Shown piece by piece: positions 34,519 through 45,588 of a stretch of 64,000 bases of DNA. The stretch is from Cannabis sativa (lineage: Eukaryota; Streptophyta; Magnoliopsida; Rosales; Cannabaceae): positions 15,714,160-15,778,159 of the forward strand of contig NC_083601.1 in NCBI RefSeq assembly GCF_029168945.1. Direction: 5' to 3'. The notes beneath the pieces were generated by a model that saw only the letters and a program-made list of their open reading frames with translations, did not search any database and was not told where the DNA came from. A program made the translations under genes and the position numbers. How positions within the stretch are numbered: position 1 is the stretch's first letter; each line of letters opens with the position of its first letter.

Positions 34519-37500
34519 TTAATCCCGAGTCTGTTTGAGAGACTGGAAGAAAGCAGTAAAAGCATCAGAGTCAGGAAGCTTAGGATGCACATGACCTGTA
34601 TTGTCATTCGATGAAGTCTCCCTCGTTACAGAGGGCTTCGAAGCTTCAGTAGCCCCAGATTTCTTATTCTTATCAAGTGATTTAGATGGTCTTTCCCTCC
34701 TGGATGGCTTTGAACTGTCTGTAGATGGAGATCTTGATTCAGATATTGGCCTAGGACTATCCCGCTGCAATGATAACCGATGAGAATTTGATGTTTGTTC
34801 ACTTGTAGATGACAGGCGTGAAGACCTTCTGGACTCTGGTATTGGTTTAGGACTATCCTGCTCCACTGATGCATTGAGAGGATTGGATGCCTGTTTTCTC
34901 GGGGTTGACTTTGGACTTTCGGTGCGTGATGAGCTCCTGGATTCTAGTACAGCTTTAGGCGTATGCTGCTCCACTGAGTAATCTGACATTTTGGTCTCGG
35001 GCAAAGGCTTAGGCAATACTTCACTGGCCTGGAAACTACTTGAGGATGATTTGCTTTCAGAACTGTACTTGGGAATTATAGATTCCCCAGAGAATATATC
35101 AGTCACTGTCTCAGCTCTGTACATTGGAGTTATAGATTCCCCAGAGAACACATCAGTCTTTGCCTCAGCTCTATACTTGGGAGTTATAGATTCCCCAGAG
35201 TATACATTAGTTTTTGCTTCAGCTCCAAACTTGGAAGTTGTAGATTCCCGAGAGAATAAATTGGTCTTTGCTTCAGCTCTATACTTGGGAGTTGTAGATT
35301 CTCCAGGGAATACATTAGTCTTTGCTTCAGCTCTATAATTGGGAGTAGTAGATTCCCCAGATAAAACGTTACTCTTTGAGAATGTTCTACCAGAATCAGG
35401 AGAAGCCTTTGTCCTTCGAGAAACTCCAAAGCCTGGGTATGCATTTCTGGTGGGAGTCAATTTAGGAAGATCCTCCTCGGAATCACTATTATCTGAATCA
35501 AAATAATTGTGTGAACCCCTTAAATTTAATTTTTTGTTTAGTTCAATACCCAATTTCTGAGTGTACGGCTGTTTACTGCTACTAGTCACTGGTTGAAATT
35601 CCTCGTCCAAGTGATTATCAATGGAGTCTGTGTGTTTTGTAAAGTTCCTCACATCCCCTTTTTTGCTTAGGTTTGTGTCTCTTTCCTCACGATGTGGGTC
35701 TTGCTTGTCAGCACCAAAACCAACTGAAGTCCTAACTGTTGGAGAAGAGGAAGATTCCTCAATCCTGGAAAAACTACCCTTGCTAGCTTGTTCAACAGAC
35801 AAGGAGTTTTCTGATGATTTCCTCATATGCAGTGGACGCCTATTACTCTTATTCCGCAAACCACCTTTCAGTGCCCCAAAACTCAACTCCTGAGTACTAC
35901 TTTCAAAAGTATATTCTTCTGTATGCTCAGTGTCTTTTGTAGTATCAAACGATTCTAGTGTGTCCTTAGCCGTTGAATCCAATCGAGAATTCATAAGCCT
36001 AGGAGAGAGCTCTGCATAATTAAATTTAATTTCAGATACAGAACTAGATTCATGTCCTTGGCTTCTATCAGATTGAACTTCCTTGGGACGTTGATCAACT
36101 GACGTGGATGGCAGCCATGAATTTCTTCTAGATCCTCCAGCCTCAGAAGAAGATGATCCTAAACTATGATCTTCACTTTGGAATGGCTCAGAACTTTTAG
36201 AGTTCAAATTCATTTCAGAAGGAAAGTTATCAAAATCTGCACCTCCAAGCAACTTAGACTTTCCCAAATCTTCTTCACAGTCAGATCCTTGGCTATCATA
36301 ATCATCAAAAGCTGCAGGTGGCAATACATCTTGTTGTGGTGCAACACTAGAATCTTTCAAACTTTCAGAAAACTCCGCGGGATGTGACTGTACAGCAGAC
36401 TTTCTAAGTTCCTCATCTGCATGTCTAGGGGACCAAACAGTTGAATCAGCAAAAAGATTTGCAGATGGTTTTCTAATCGGGGATGAAAAATATGAGCTTG
36501 TTTCTTGTCCCTTATAATCACCCAGATCAACTTTATTGTTATCCTCATCAGAACTATAGTCATCAAACATTAAAGTATTGTCATTAATATTTATTTCTGA
36601 AGTGTTTCTATATATACTTCCGTCATTGTGAAGAGAAGGATTTTCACTGGGACTATTTCTTTTGAATATGTCTTCATGAATATCACCAAAGGTGCTTGAA
36701 TGAGATCTGGACGAAGCCCGACTAGATTTTTTTTCAGCCTCCACATCCTCAAAATAAGCAACATTCTCATTCTTTCTTAGAACATCCTCTTTATCATCAC
36801 CTGAAGAGCTCGAATAAGAATGAGACGGAGCACCCTTAGAATACTTTCTAGTTGCATTTTGATCAAATAAAGCAATTTCCTCAGAAGATGGCTCAATTTC
36901 ACAATGATCTTTATGTTTCCTCTTACTCACTTCATCTAATAAATCGCTCTTATCAGATTCAGGTGACTTTCTTTGGGAATATCTGTCCCCAGTTCGGAGA
37001 CTATTCACTACTGTAGAATCATCACTTGAAGCAGTACTGGACTTAAAGGAAGCTGCATTGTTACATCTATCACTGTTCTTATAACTGTCTCTATGAAACC
37101 TTTCAGCTGTCCCATAAAGCTGCTCTCGTTCTTTGTCAATGATATGCTTCTCGTGGTGTCCAGAATTCCTTCTGTGAAAAGCATTGTTTTCTGCTTGTTT
37201 GGCAATATGGTGACTTTGCAACTTTGGGTCCGCATAGACTTGGGGTTCTTCATCTTGTTGAATGGAACCCTGAGATGACTTATGTAATTCTGAGGAATAC
37301 TGCCTAGAAAGTTCTGCAGCTGCTCTGGCAGCCATGCTTGCTAGTTCTGCCGACTCAGCAGCAGCCTGTGCTGCAGAAGTGGCATCCTTAAATTGCATAT
37401 TCCAGTTCTGTCTACCCATGGAATGAGCATTCTCATTTCCAGACACAGATTGTTTATATTCCATCTGTTCCGTCGCATGGCCTGCAAGATAAAGCAGCCC

Positions 37501-39599
37501 AAATATCCAATCAATTATGTAAGAAACAAGCTAAGAAATTTTTTAAATTTGAGAAGCATCACCAGGTAAGCCCTAACATGAGTAAGCAAAAGTCATAATC
37601 CACAAATAAATAGTTTTCATACCTGATGATCTCACTTCTGCATGGAAAGTATTAGATGTCGTTGCCTTGCTGGGTGCAACATCTGTAGAAGAACTTCTTT
37701 GATAACCAGATGTCGGTCTCACACTCTGCTCATTGAAGTTTACATATGCATCATGCCTCTGATTGTACGTATGTGGCACTTGGACATTTGGTGGTTCTTT
37801 GTCATCTTGGATGCGAACTGGGCCAGGAGAAGCTTCAGTGTGAACTTTACTCATCATCTCGTAATTATTTGGTACATTCTGCTCAATTAAAATTGTTTTT
37901 ATCAAGAAGTAGTAATGAGGTTAAATGAGGAGTATTGTACATCCTGATGCTATGTCATCCATCAGCAATTGAAGAACTAGTCAGGGACAAAAAGTACCAT
38001 GTTAATTAATCTTACCAATAAGTCCTGTGGGGGATTAGAATCATGCCCTCCAAATGAGTCAGGATTCCATTTGACATTATGTTCCTCTGCGATGGCATTC
38101 AAAACTTTGAGCTTGGTTGGACCATCAGGTGTCTTGGCAGATAGTTTCTCCACTAACTGTTTCACAGAAGACATGAAAATAATCAATCACACTATGCTAA
38201 TTTTTGCTGAGTCACCTGTTTTCTGTAAATGGGTCACTTTCATTTTGCAAATTATAAATATCATGGAAATTTGCACGTAAATGTACTGACCACACGATTC
38301 ACACCACAATCTGGTCGCAAGTCAATAGCTGCAGAGACAAACTCTTTGCCATATTTTGCTGTAAAATGTTTCCGAATATCTGCGAGTTCTTGTATGTCTG
38401 CACATCTTGGAGCTGCAAATATTACACTTGTAATTGCTTCCTTCAAGTCAATGGGACAGTTTCTAAAGACAGACCAAGAAAAAATAAGCACAATGTTATT
38501 GGCATATAAAATTAGCAAAAAAAACAAGTCCAGCGACAAACTAAACTAACTATCCACATGTTATAAAATCCATAAGCAATGAAGATTATATAAGATTTAA
38601 AATATGTACATACTTTTGTGACTCGATGATTGGCAAGCGTGCTGCAATAAGCTCACAGTATACTTCAATAAAATTATAAGCTGTCAATGTTTTCTCTTCT
38701 CTGATCACATGTTCAACCTGAAACATAAAAAATTTCCTAAAGCTTAAAAGACCATACAAAATTAAGTTATCCCCATTAATCTCAACTTTTTTCAAGTTAA
38801 AGCAGGTATCAAAAAGAAAAAACAGAAAAATATTGCTAAAGTTTATCCACGGCCAATTAGCCTCATTACATAAGAGCACAAATAAACTATGCTACTCTAC
38901 AAAATGTAAAATCCTCGTACCAATGAGAAAGTAAAAACCCTTTCACAATGAAGAAAAAGAAAATTACTGTTCTTTTTTATTTCCAATCACCAACCCACTT
39001 TATAACTCTCTCTTTCTCATATAAAGAAGTAATCTTTCATTCTAGCCTAACTCGAACATCCTCATACGCCTTAAAAGGAACTCATTTCTTATAATAACCA
39101 TACTACTGTGACCATCTTTCTATTATAGACATCTTGAATGTACTACTAAGGTCACTCTCTGCTGTGCCAAATTGAACTTACAATTTTAAACCATTTATAA
39201 ATCATGATAATATTAATTCCAATACAAATCCACCAGAACCAAGAAAAACAAAATAAATAAATAAACTTAAATCGATCAGGGATCCATTAAATAATACTAT
39301 GGCCAAAGATGAGAGATATACCCGAATCCGAGCGGTAGGAACCTGGCCCGACTCGAGCAATTGGGCCAATTCCCTCTTCATCTGCTTCACCTGATTTTCT
39401 CTCTTATTATTCAAGAGCTTTATGCGAGAAACGGAGAGCTTCAACGCCGTTTTGCTACATAGTAAAAACTCAATATCAAAACTCTGGAATCCAATTCCCA
39501 TTATGATCATAAATACAACCCCAAATTCATCCCTAATACATTAGAAAAGATATATACTTACCATTTCGCCGGCTTGAAGCTCCTGTGAAGCATACTCAT
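34519..39599 (-). CDS. IST1-like protein (ESCRT-III-related regulator of Vps4), long plant form
   Basis: Seven coding exons on minus: 39562-39599, 39322-39454, 38614-38717, 38291-38462, 38016-38156, 37623-37878 and 34519-37481. All junctions are GT-AG and in phase; total 3807 nt, 1268 aa. Residues 1 to about 190 form the IST1 (DUF292) domain: FKPAKCKTALKLSVSRIKLL, VKQMKRELAQLLESGQ, RCADIQELADIRKHFTAKYG and SAAIDLRPDCGVNR. IST1 binds Vps4 and CHMP1-type ESCRT-III subunits and tunes multivesicular-body sorting. Residues 315-340 are an Ala-rich segment (AAQAAAESAELASMAARAAA) typical of plant IST1-like proteins. The rest is a Ser/Lys/Glu-rich, probably disordered tail with six 18-residue repeats (about 986-1093) and a conserved-looking end, FFQSLKQ. 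It corresponds to the long IST1-like class of plants. The final exon holds almost 1000 codons without a break, which supports a live gene. Confidence 0.93.
35047..35370 (-). repeat. Six 54-bp (18-residue) tandem repeats inside the IST1-like gene
   Basis: Repeat consensus is NVFSGESTTPKYRAEAKT, six units in frame, with substitutions but no frameshift. The central and last units are the most diverged. A looser three-copy repeat of about 34 residues (SVEQDSPKPIPESRRSSR type) follows toward the C-terminus (about 34750-34990). Confidence 0.95.
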
Positions 39600-40255
39600 A
39601 TCAAAAACTTGTTCAGATCCCTTCCAGAAAGAAAAATTCACAGAAACTCTGATTTTCACCCCTGATTAAAAAAAATGAAAAAAATAAATAAATAATATGT
39701 GTGTAATTGAACCCTGAATATGATATATGGGATTCAGAACGTGAAAGAAGGATTTGGGGGAAAACAAAATAGTTGGGAGTTTGGACAGTTGGACTTTCGC
39801 GGAAAATTCAATTCGATTTCGGGGTGGTAAACCCAAGACTTCTTCGTTATGGTTAAGCAAACCATTTATTTTATAATTTATATCCATTTAAATAATTTCT
39901 TTGTTTGACTAATTTACCCTTCTTTCCTGTATTTATACATAAATATTTTATTTTTCAATGGAACTTTCTAAAAAAAAGTCAGATTGTCTTATTATTATTT
40001 TTCTACAGTTAAATTAATATATCTATTTCCGAAAATAAAAACTTAAAATCTATGTTATGACCTGTATCAATATATATAGCAATATATTATTTTATTGTAT
40101 TAAATAATAAAATAAATAACCCTATATTTATATAAAACAATGTACGGTATTAATTATTATAACTAAAATTTTTAATACTATGTAAGTTGTATTTTTTAAT
40201 GCATAACAAATAATCCGTATTATCTTATATTATAATATTTATAAAGAATTCAGGG
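39600..40255. other. Upstream region of the IST1-like gene
   Basis: Holds the 5' UTR/promoter side of the minus-strand gene up to about 39850, then AT-rich DNA. No other gene seen. Confidence 0.5.
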
Positions 40256-40905
40256 TCAATCTCAATCTTTGACCCGGACCAGTACCTAAACCTAAACTCG
40301 ATCCCAGGACTCGGACCCGGACACTAGGATCAGACCTAAGACCCAGATCCAAGATCAAAACTCGGGACTTGGGCTCGGGACTAGGGACCCGAACCCGGAC
40401 CCGTATGCAGACCCGGATTGAGACCTAGACCTGGACCAATAATTAGTGTTGAGGTCGAGTTTATTGAAAATATATTATAACTTTACACAATCTATTAATA
40501 CAAGTCAATATCAAATATAGTATTGTATAAACAATATCAATACAATACAATCTAACACAATACAATACGACGTACCAAATAAACTCTATATGTATAAATA
40601 TATATATCTTATGGGAAATTAATTAATAGGTCCGGGATCTGCGTGTGGGCCAGAGGTTGGGGACATGCTCTAAGGGTCAAGGGTTAGGGTCGAGGTTGGA
40701 ATTGGGATCCAAGTTCAAGGGTTTGTGTCCAAGTTCAGAGGTTTGGGTCCAAGTTCAAGTCCGATGGTTGGGTTCCAAGTTTGGGTTGGGGTTTAGGGTC
40801 CAAGGTCTGGGGGCCTAGGTTGGAGTCCAAGTCCTGGTGGAAGTTGAAGTCAAAGCCAGAGTCGAGGTCCGGACTAGGGTCGGCGTCCGAGGTCTAGAGA
40901 CGGGT
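40256..40905. repeat. Two low-complexity GACCCGGA / GGTCCAAG blocks facing each other
   Basis: Block 1 (40256-40440) is a degenerate array of GACCCGGAC-, GATC- and AGACC-type hexamers on +. Block 2 (40627-40905) is made of GGGTCCAAG-, GGTTGGG- and GGTCCGG-type words, that is, the complementary composition. An AT-rich 185-bp spacer separates them. The strand bias flips between the blocks, so the region could fold back loosely. Confidence 0.7.
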
Positions 40906-40975
40906 TGAGATCAAAAGTATTTATGAAAGAGAATATCTTATATAAATGTTGAACAATTAAACAGTATTATTTTAA

Positions 40976-41351
40976 GGATAAATAGTGGCATACGTACCTA
41001 AAGTTTTAAATTTGTAAGTGGTATAATCCCAATGTTTATTTTTAGCGGCATAAGTACCCAATATTTGTAAAATTGTAATTTTTCTCTGATTTCGTCAGTA
41101 CAAGCTCTATTATTTTTTTAAACAGACCACTTATAAGGTCAAGATTCTTGATCATTGGGTCTATATAGAAACATGTAGTATCAATTACTTCTAAATGTTC
41201 CTTTAATAAATTCAAAACGGAGTTTGTACTAACAAAAATAGAGAAAAATTACAGTTTTACAAACATTGGGTATTTATGCCGCTAAAAATAAATATTAAGT
41301 TTATGCCTCTTACAAACTTAAAACTTTGGGTACTTATGCCGTTGTTTACCC
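40976..41351. mobile_element. Mutator-type foldback MITE, 376 bp
   Basis: A 9-bp duplication TTATTTTAA flanks it (40967-40975 and 41352-41360). The inverted repeats are about 115 bp: the left begins GGATAAATAGTGGCATA and the reverse complement of the right begins GGGTAAACAACGGCATA; both contain TTTTTAGCGGCATAA. A 9-bp duplication and long inverted repeats fit Mutator-like elements. No ORF. Confidence 0.85.
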
Positions 41352-41569
41352 TTATTTTAAAAAGAAAAATTTACCTTTCTAATTAAAAAACAAAAATTTG
41401 TTTAAAGTATGAACTTCTCATCTAAAAAATATGTAAAAAAAATAAATAATTATAACTTAAATATGAGAATCGAATTCCCCCTTTCTTTACATCTTTTGCT
41501 TATTGTGGAGATCCAGATTTTACAGTGTCACATTACATCACACATGACTGAAAATAAGATCTGAATACT

Positions 41570-42430
41570 TTGCAACAACATTTTGGTAATACTTGCTATT
41601 TCTTTGAGCCCAACTCCGAGAGATGGTGTCCTTTTATGGAATTATACCGATTCCGAAACTTATACTATACAATCAGTATATCATGTGGCTGAAAGTACTT
41701 AGATAATACGTACTTCTTCCTCTCATTCCGAATGTCAATGGTAAAATAGATTTTGGTATTTACACTTACCACAAAAAGTCATAATTTTTTTTGGAGAGTA
41801 ATTCAAAATGCAATCTCAACATGGGTGAACTTAACTCACAGGAAAGTTCTTACCTCTGTTGATTGTTCATTATGTTGCTTTATACTTTTGCAAATGAGGA
41901 TCTAGCAAAAATTATTTGTTTAATGTGGTACATATGGTTTGAATGCAACAAAGAAGTCCATGCATGGATCACAACCCAAACCTGCTCCCCTCATTTGCAC
42001 CTTTGCTCACAAATACATTGCACAATTTCGTCAAGTTCCTCAATTGACAAATATTAGCAAAGGAACAACAGTCCAAGGGCCTGATCGATCATACCAGACT
42101 CCTGTTGTTAGAAGCTCCACTGTCAAGTGGATTCTCCCTAATGGAGGAGCTTTAAAAATGAATATTGATGCTGCCTTGGATAACAGTTTCATTATTGGAA
42201 TATGAGCCATAGTTCGTGACTAATTTGGTAATGTTGTAGCAGCTTTTTTTAAGCCAATCAAAGGTTGCTATGCTTCCTCGGAAATGGAAACAGTGGCTCT
42301 ATGGCACAGCCTCTATTGGGTAATTACTCAAGACAGCAACTTTATTGAAACCGATTCCATTATTATTGTTGCAAATGCCATTAATTTTATATCATTTACT
42401 AAATATTCACTCAATTTTATGATTTGGTAG
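41570..42430 (+). pseudogene. 5'-truncated LINE 3' end with RNase H
   Basis: Frames on + give WNYTDSETYTIQSVYHVAES (the YxVKSGY block before zf-RVT) near 41630-41700. Next is NATKKSMHGSQPKPAP, then RSSTVKWILPNGGALKMNID with AALDNSFIIG near 42110-42200, then MNIDAALDNS, and EMETVALWHSLYWV with FIETDSI near 42280-42360. This is the order of a LINE RNase H tail. Frameshifts and stops break every domain. Confidence 0.75.
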
Positions 42431-42524
42431 ATGATATTTTTATTTTTCTTTCCTATTTCTCTACAGTAATAGTATATAAATTTGCTCTACCATTGCAAAA
42501 TGTACAAAGTTTCTGTTTTTTTTT

Positions 42525-42620
42525 TTTTGACAAAAGGATTAAAATGGTGTTCATATTAGATATTTTAATAAATATACACAAAGATCAATAACTTAAAAAA
42601 TAAAATATATGTTATTCAAA
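42525..42620 (-). mobile_element. Retroposon 3' tail (TTTTGTC + poly(A))
   Basis: A T run followed by GACAAAAGGATTAAAATGGTG on + is a poly(A)-tailed 3' end on the minus strand. About 75 bp match 63811-63886 closely by eye, including GATCAATAACT. The TTTGTC(A)n end is shared with the LINE tail at 20574. The 5' limit and target duplication are unclear. Confidence 0.55.
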
Positions 42621-42758
42621 AAATATATATGTATAAAAAAAAAAAAAGCACAGACAAACAAACTGAGATGGCAATATTCCGAATTCATCATAAATTAAGG
42701 AAAATAAAAGAATACATTCCCACTTGCGTTCATGATTGAGTCAACCTGGAAAGTTACG

Positions 42759-43039
42759 AGTAAAGAAATAATAAAATGGACAGAGAAATGAATGAAATCA
42801 GCTGAATAAATGCTGATGATTTTCTTTGTATTTATAACTGTATTGCTGCATTACATAAGAGCAGATTGTACAATCAGGGCCATACACGTAGCAAGATATT
42901 TTGGCAAAGGAATATTTTGTGAATCCTATGCTAACGGAAAGATATGACAGCTGGTGCAAATCTTTACTGGGATTGCTGATTTCCAACAACTTCGGAGGCA
43001 GGGGAATTACTGAAGTGCCTCTGCATTTTTCTCGTGACA
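42759..43039 (-). repeat. 3' LTR of the Ale-type element
   Basis: 281 bp; begins TGTCACGAGAAAAATGC on minus and ends TTTCTTTACT. The polypurine tract lies at 43040-43050 on its inner side. A TATAAATA box sits near 42829-42836. Confidence 0.95.
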
Positions 43040-45588
43040 CCACCCCTCAAGCTAAAGGGAGATGCAGTCACGTTTAGCTTGTCCACGAGATACTGAAAGC
43101 GTGAGTGTGAGAGCCCTTTTGTTAGACAATCAGCAATCTGATCACTTGATGGAACATACCGAATCTCCAAGTCTTTCTTCAGCACTTTATCACGAACAAA
43201 GTGAACATCAAGTTCGATGTGCTTTGTTCGGGCATGATATACGGGGTTAGCAGCCAGTGCATTGGCACTCATGTTATCACACCAGATTACGGGTGCAGCA
43301 GGCAGCTTCAGTTTCATTTCCTTCAACAATTCTTGGATCCAACTCAATTCAGCAGCTAGGTGTGCCAATGCTCTGTACTCCGATTCTGTGCTGGAGCGTG
43401 CGACAACCGTTTGCTTCTTCGATGACCAAGAGATCAAGGAGTCACCAAAGAAGACACAGTATCCTGCTATTGACCGTCTATCGTCGGGACAACAAGCCCA
43501 ATCAGCATCCGAGAAGCCAGTTAAACTCAATCTGTCACTTGGTGCTATATGAAGTCCATGGTGGATAGTTCCTTTCAAGTACCTTAGGACACGTTTTGTT
43601 GCATTCCAGTGAACACCAGTGGGACATTTGAGAAATTGACTGAGTTTGTTGACAGCAAACGAGATGTCCGGTCGTGTGTGGCTGAGATATTGAAGAGCAC
43701 CTATGACACTTCTATATCGTGAGGGATCTGTCATAGGTTCTCCATCATGTATAGACAGTGGTTTGTTAGCCACCATGGGAGTTGGACTTGGTTTTACATT
43801 TGACATATCAGTTCTTTGGAGGAGTTCAGCAATATACTTTCTTTGTGACAAATAAAGACCAGTAGCATCTCTAAAGACTTCGATACCGAGAAAATAGTGC
43901 AGAGGTCCAAGGTCCTTCAGAGAAAACGACTTGTTTAATTGAGTGATGAACTGATCAAGGTGCTTGGAGCTGCTGCCTGTAACTATTATATCATCAACAT
44001 AAATTAGCACCATGATAACATAGTTAGGATGTTTGAACATAAACAAAGAGGAGTCAGCCTTTGAATTCTCAAATTTCCATTTCTGTAGTGTCATTTTAAG
44101 TTGCTCATACCAGGCCCTTGGGGCTTGTTTAAGTCCGTAAATGGATTTTTGCAACTTACACACATAGTGTGGCTTCTCGGGGTCTTCGAATCCCTGTGGT
44201 TGGACCATATACACATCTTCTTCCAAGTTTCCATTAAGAAACGCATTATTTATGTCAAGTTGTCGAATGTCCCAATTCTTGGATACAGCTATGGTCAAAA
44301 CTACCCGAACAGTAGATGCTTTGATCACTGGGCTAAAGGTTTCCCCAAAGTCAATTCCAGGCCTTTGGTGGAAGCCTTTTGCAACCAACCTAGCTTTGTA
44401 GCGTTGGAAAGAGTTATCAGCATTATACTTGACCTTGTAAACCCACTTATTGCCAACAACATTATAGTGAGGTGAAGGAGGCACTAAATACCATGTTTTG
44501 TTGCGTTTGAGAGCGACAATTTCGACTCCCATAGCAGCATTCCACCCCTCATGGTTGAGTGCATCCTGAACCGAAAGAGGCTCATGGTGATCAAGAGAGA
44601 ATGTGGCTCGGCCAAGGAAAACGCGAGGCTTGAAAATGCCTGCCTTTCCTCGAGTGATCATAGGGTGAGAAGGAGCAGTAGGGGGTCGGGTAGGGGCAGC
44701 AGTAGGTGTTGGGGAAGTAGAAGAGGTAGGCCCGACTGTAGCAGAGTTTTGTGGAGAAGAGGAAGAAGCTGCAGGGGAAAAATGGTGAGGTGATACAGAA
44801 ATAGGTGAGTCAGAATGAGAGGGAGAAGAAGGAACCTGATCCGTGTCTGAGGCAGCTTGGGGTAGTGGTTCTGCAGGATCAGCATCAGCTGAAGTGTGGC
44901 TTGAGGATGAAGCGTTGGCTGCAGAGAAAGGCAGTTGGAACCATGAATGAGGCATGGGAACAACAACATGTTGTTCAGTGGCATAATTGTTGAGAAAACC
45001 TGGTTTAAAAGGAAATTCATGTTCATTAAAGACAACATGTCGTGATATGTAGATTCGACCATGAGGACTAAGGCATTTGTAGCCTTTGTGACTCTCACTA
45101 TAGCCCAAATTCACACATTTAATAGAGTGAAATTGGAACTTATGTGTGTGATAGGACCTAAGACATGGGAAACATGCAACACCAAAGGTCTTTAAAAATT
45201 TGTAATCAGGTTGTTTTGAAAAGAGTGTAGCATAGGGTGACTGATTTTGTAAAACTGCAGTAGGTAACCTATTGATTAGGTACACTGCAGTACTAAAGGC
45301 ATCAGACCAATACTTTAGGGGTACTGCCGCTTGTGCCATGAGTGTAAGCCCCATCTCAACAATATGGCGATGCTTTCTTTCCGCTCGACCATTTTGTTCA
45401 GATGTATGAGGGCAAGAATGGTCGAATATTATGCCACTGTCAAGAACCAGGTTGGAAAAGGCTTGGAACTCGCCTCCCCAATCGGTTCGAAGCTTTTTAA
45501 TTTTGGTTTCGAACTGATTTTCTGCCATGTTTTTAAAATGAATGAAAGCTTCTAGTGCATCCGATTTGTTTTCAAAGGATATAGCCAA
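42964..45588 (-). CDS. Ale-type pol, downstream frame: integrase C-terminal part, RT, RNase H
   Basis: Up to 874 codons are open. The reading enters from the upstream frame at the integrase frameshift, so the first ATG is probably not a true start. Integrase catalytic motifs KKLRTDWGGEF (Asp) and SEQNGRAERKHR (Glu) come first, then a Pro/Ser-rich linker. RT follows with [33 protein letters not shown] and the catalytic YVDDIIVTGSSS. RNase H has DADWACCPDDRRSIAGY, STESEYRAL and CDNMSANALAANPVYHARTK. The frame runs through the polypurine tract (SLRGGV) and ends in the LTR at 42964. No stop interrupts this part. All visible catalytic residues are present. Confidence 0.9.
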   Translation of the reverse strand: MAISFENKSDALEAFIHFKNMAENQFETKIKKLRTDWGGEFQAFSNLVLDSGIIFDHSCPHTSEQNGRAERKHRHIVEMGLTLMAQAAVPLKYWSDAFSTAVYLINRLPTAVLQNQSPYATLFSKQPDYKFLKTFGVACFPCLRSYHTHKFQFHSIKCVNLGYSESHKGYKCLSPHGRIYISRHVVFNEHEFPFKPGFLNNYATEQHVVVPMPHSWFQLPFSAANASSSSHTSADADPAEPLPQAASDTDQVPSSPSHSDSPISVSPHHFSPAASSSSPQNSATVGPTSSTSPTPTAAPTRPPTAPSHPMITRGKAGIFKPRVFLGRATFSLDHHEPLSVQDALNHEGWNAAMGVEIVALKRNKTWYLVPPSPHYNVVGNKWVYKVKYNADNSFQRYKARLVAKGFHQRPGIDFGETFSPVIKASTVRVVLTIAVSKNWDIRQLDINNAFLNGNLEEDVYMVQPQGFEDPEKPHYVCKLQKSIYGLKQAPRAWYEQLKMTLQKWKFENSKADSSLFMFKHPNYVIMVLIYVDDIIVTGSSSKHLDQFITQLNKSFSLKDLGPLHYFLGIEVFRDATGLYLSQRKYIAELLQRTDMSNVKPSPTPMVANKPLSIHDGEPMTDPSRYRSVIGALQYLSHTRPDISFAVNKLSQFLKCPTGVHWNATKRVLRYLKGTIHHGLHIAPSDRLSLTGFSDADWACCPDDRRSIAGYCVFFGDSLISWSSKKQTVVARSSTESEYRALAHLAAELSWIQELLKEMKLKLPAAPVIWCDNMSANALAANPVYHARTKHIELDVHFVRDKVLKKDLEIRYVPSSDQIADCLTKGLSHSRFQYLVDKLNVTASPFSLRGGVTRKMQRHFSNSPASEVVGNQQSQ

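Noticed and set aside
34601..38549. Several plus-strand open frames opposite the IST1-like gene
   Set aside because: They are mirror-frame shadows of a long, well-supported minus-strand coding region and match no family.
45552..45588. Programmed ribosomal frameshift in the Ale-type element
   Set aside because: The shift is inside the integrase core, not between gag and pol, and plant Ale elements normally use one frame; a chance indel is more likely.
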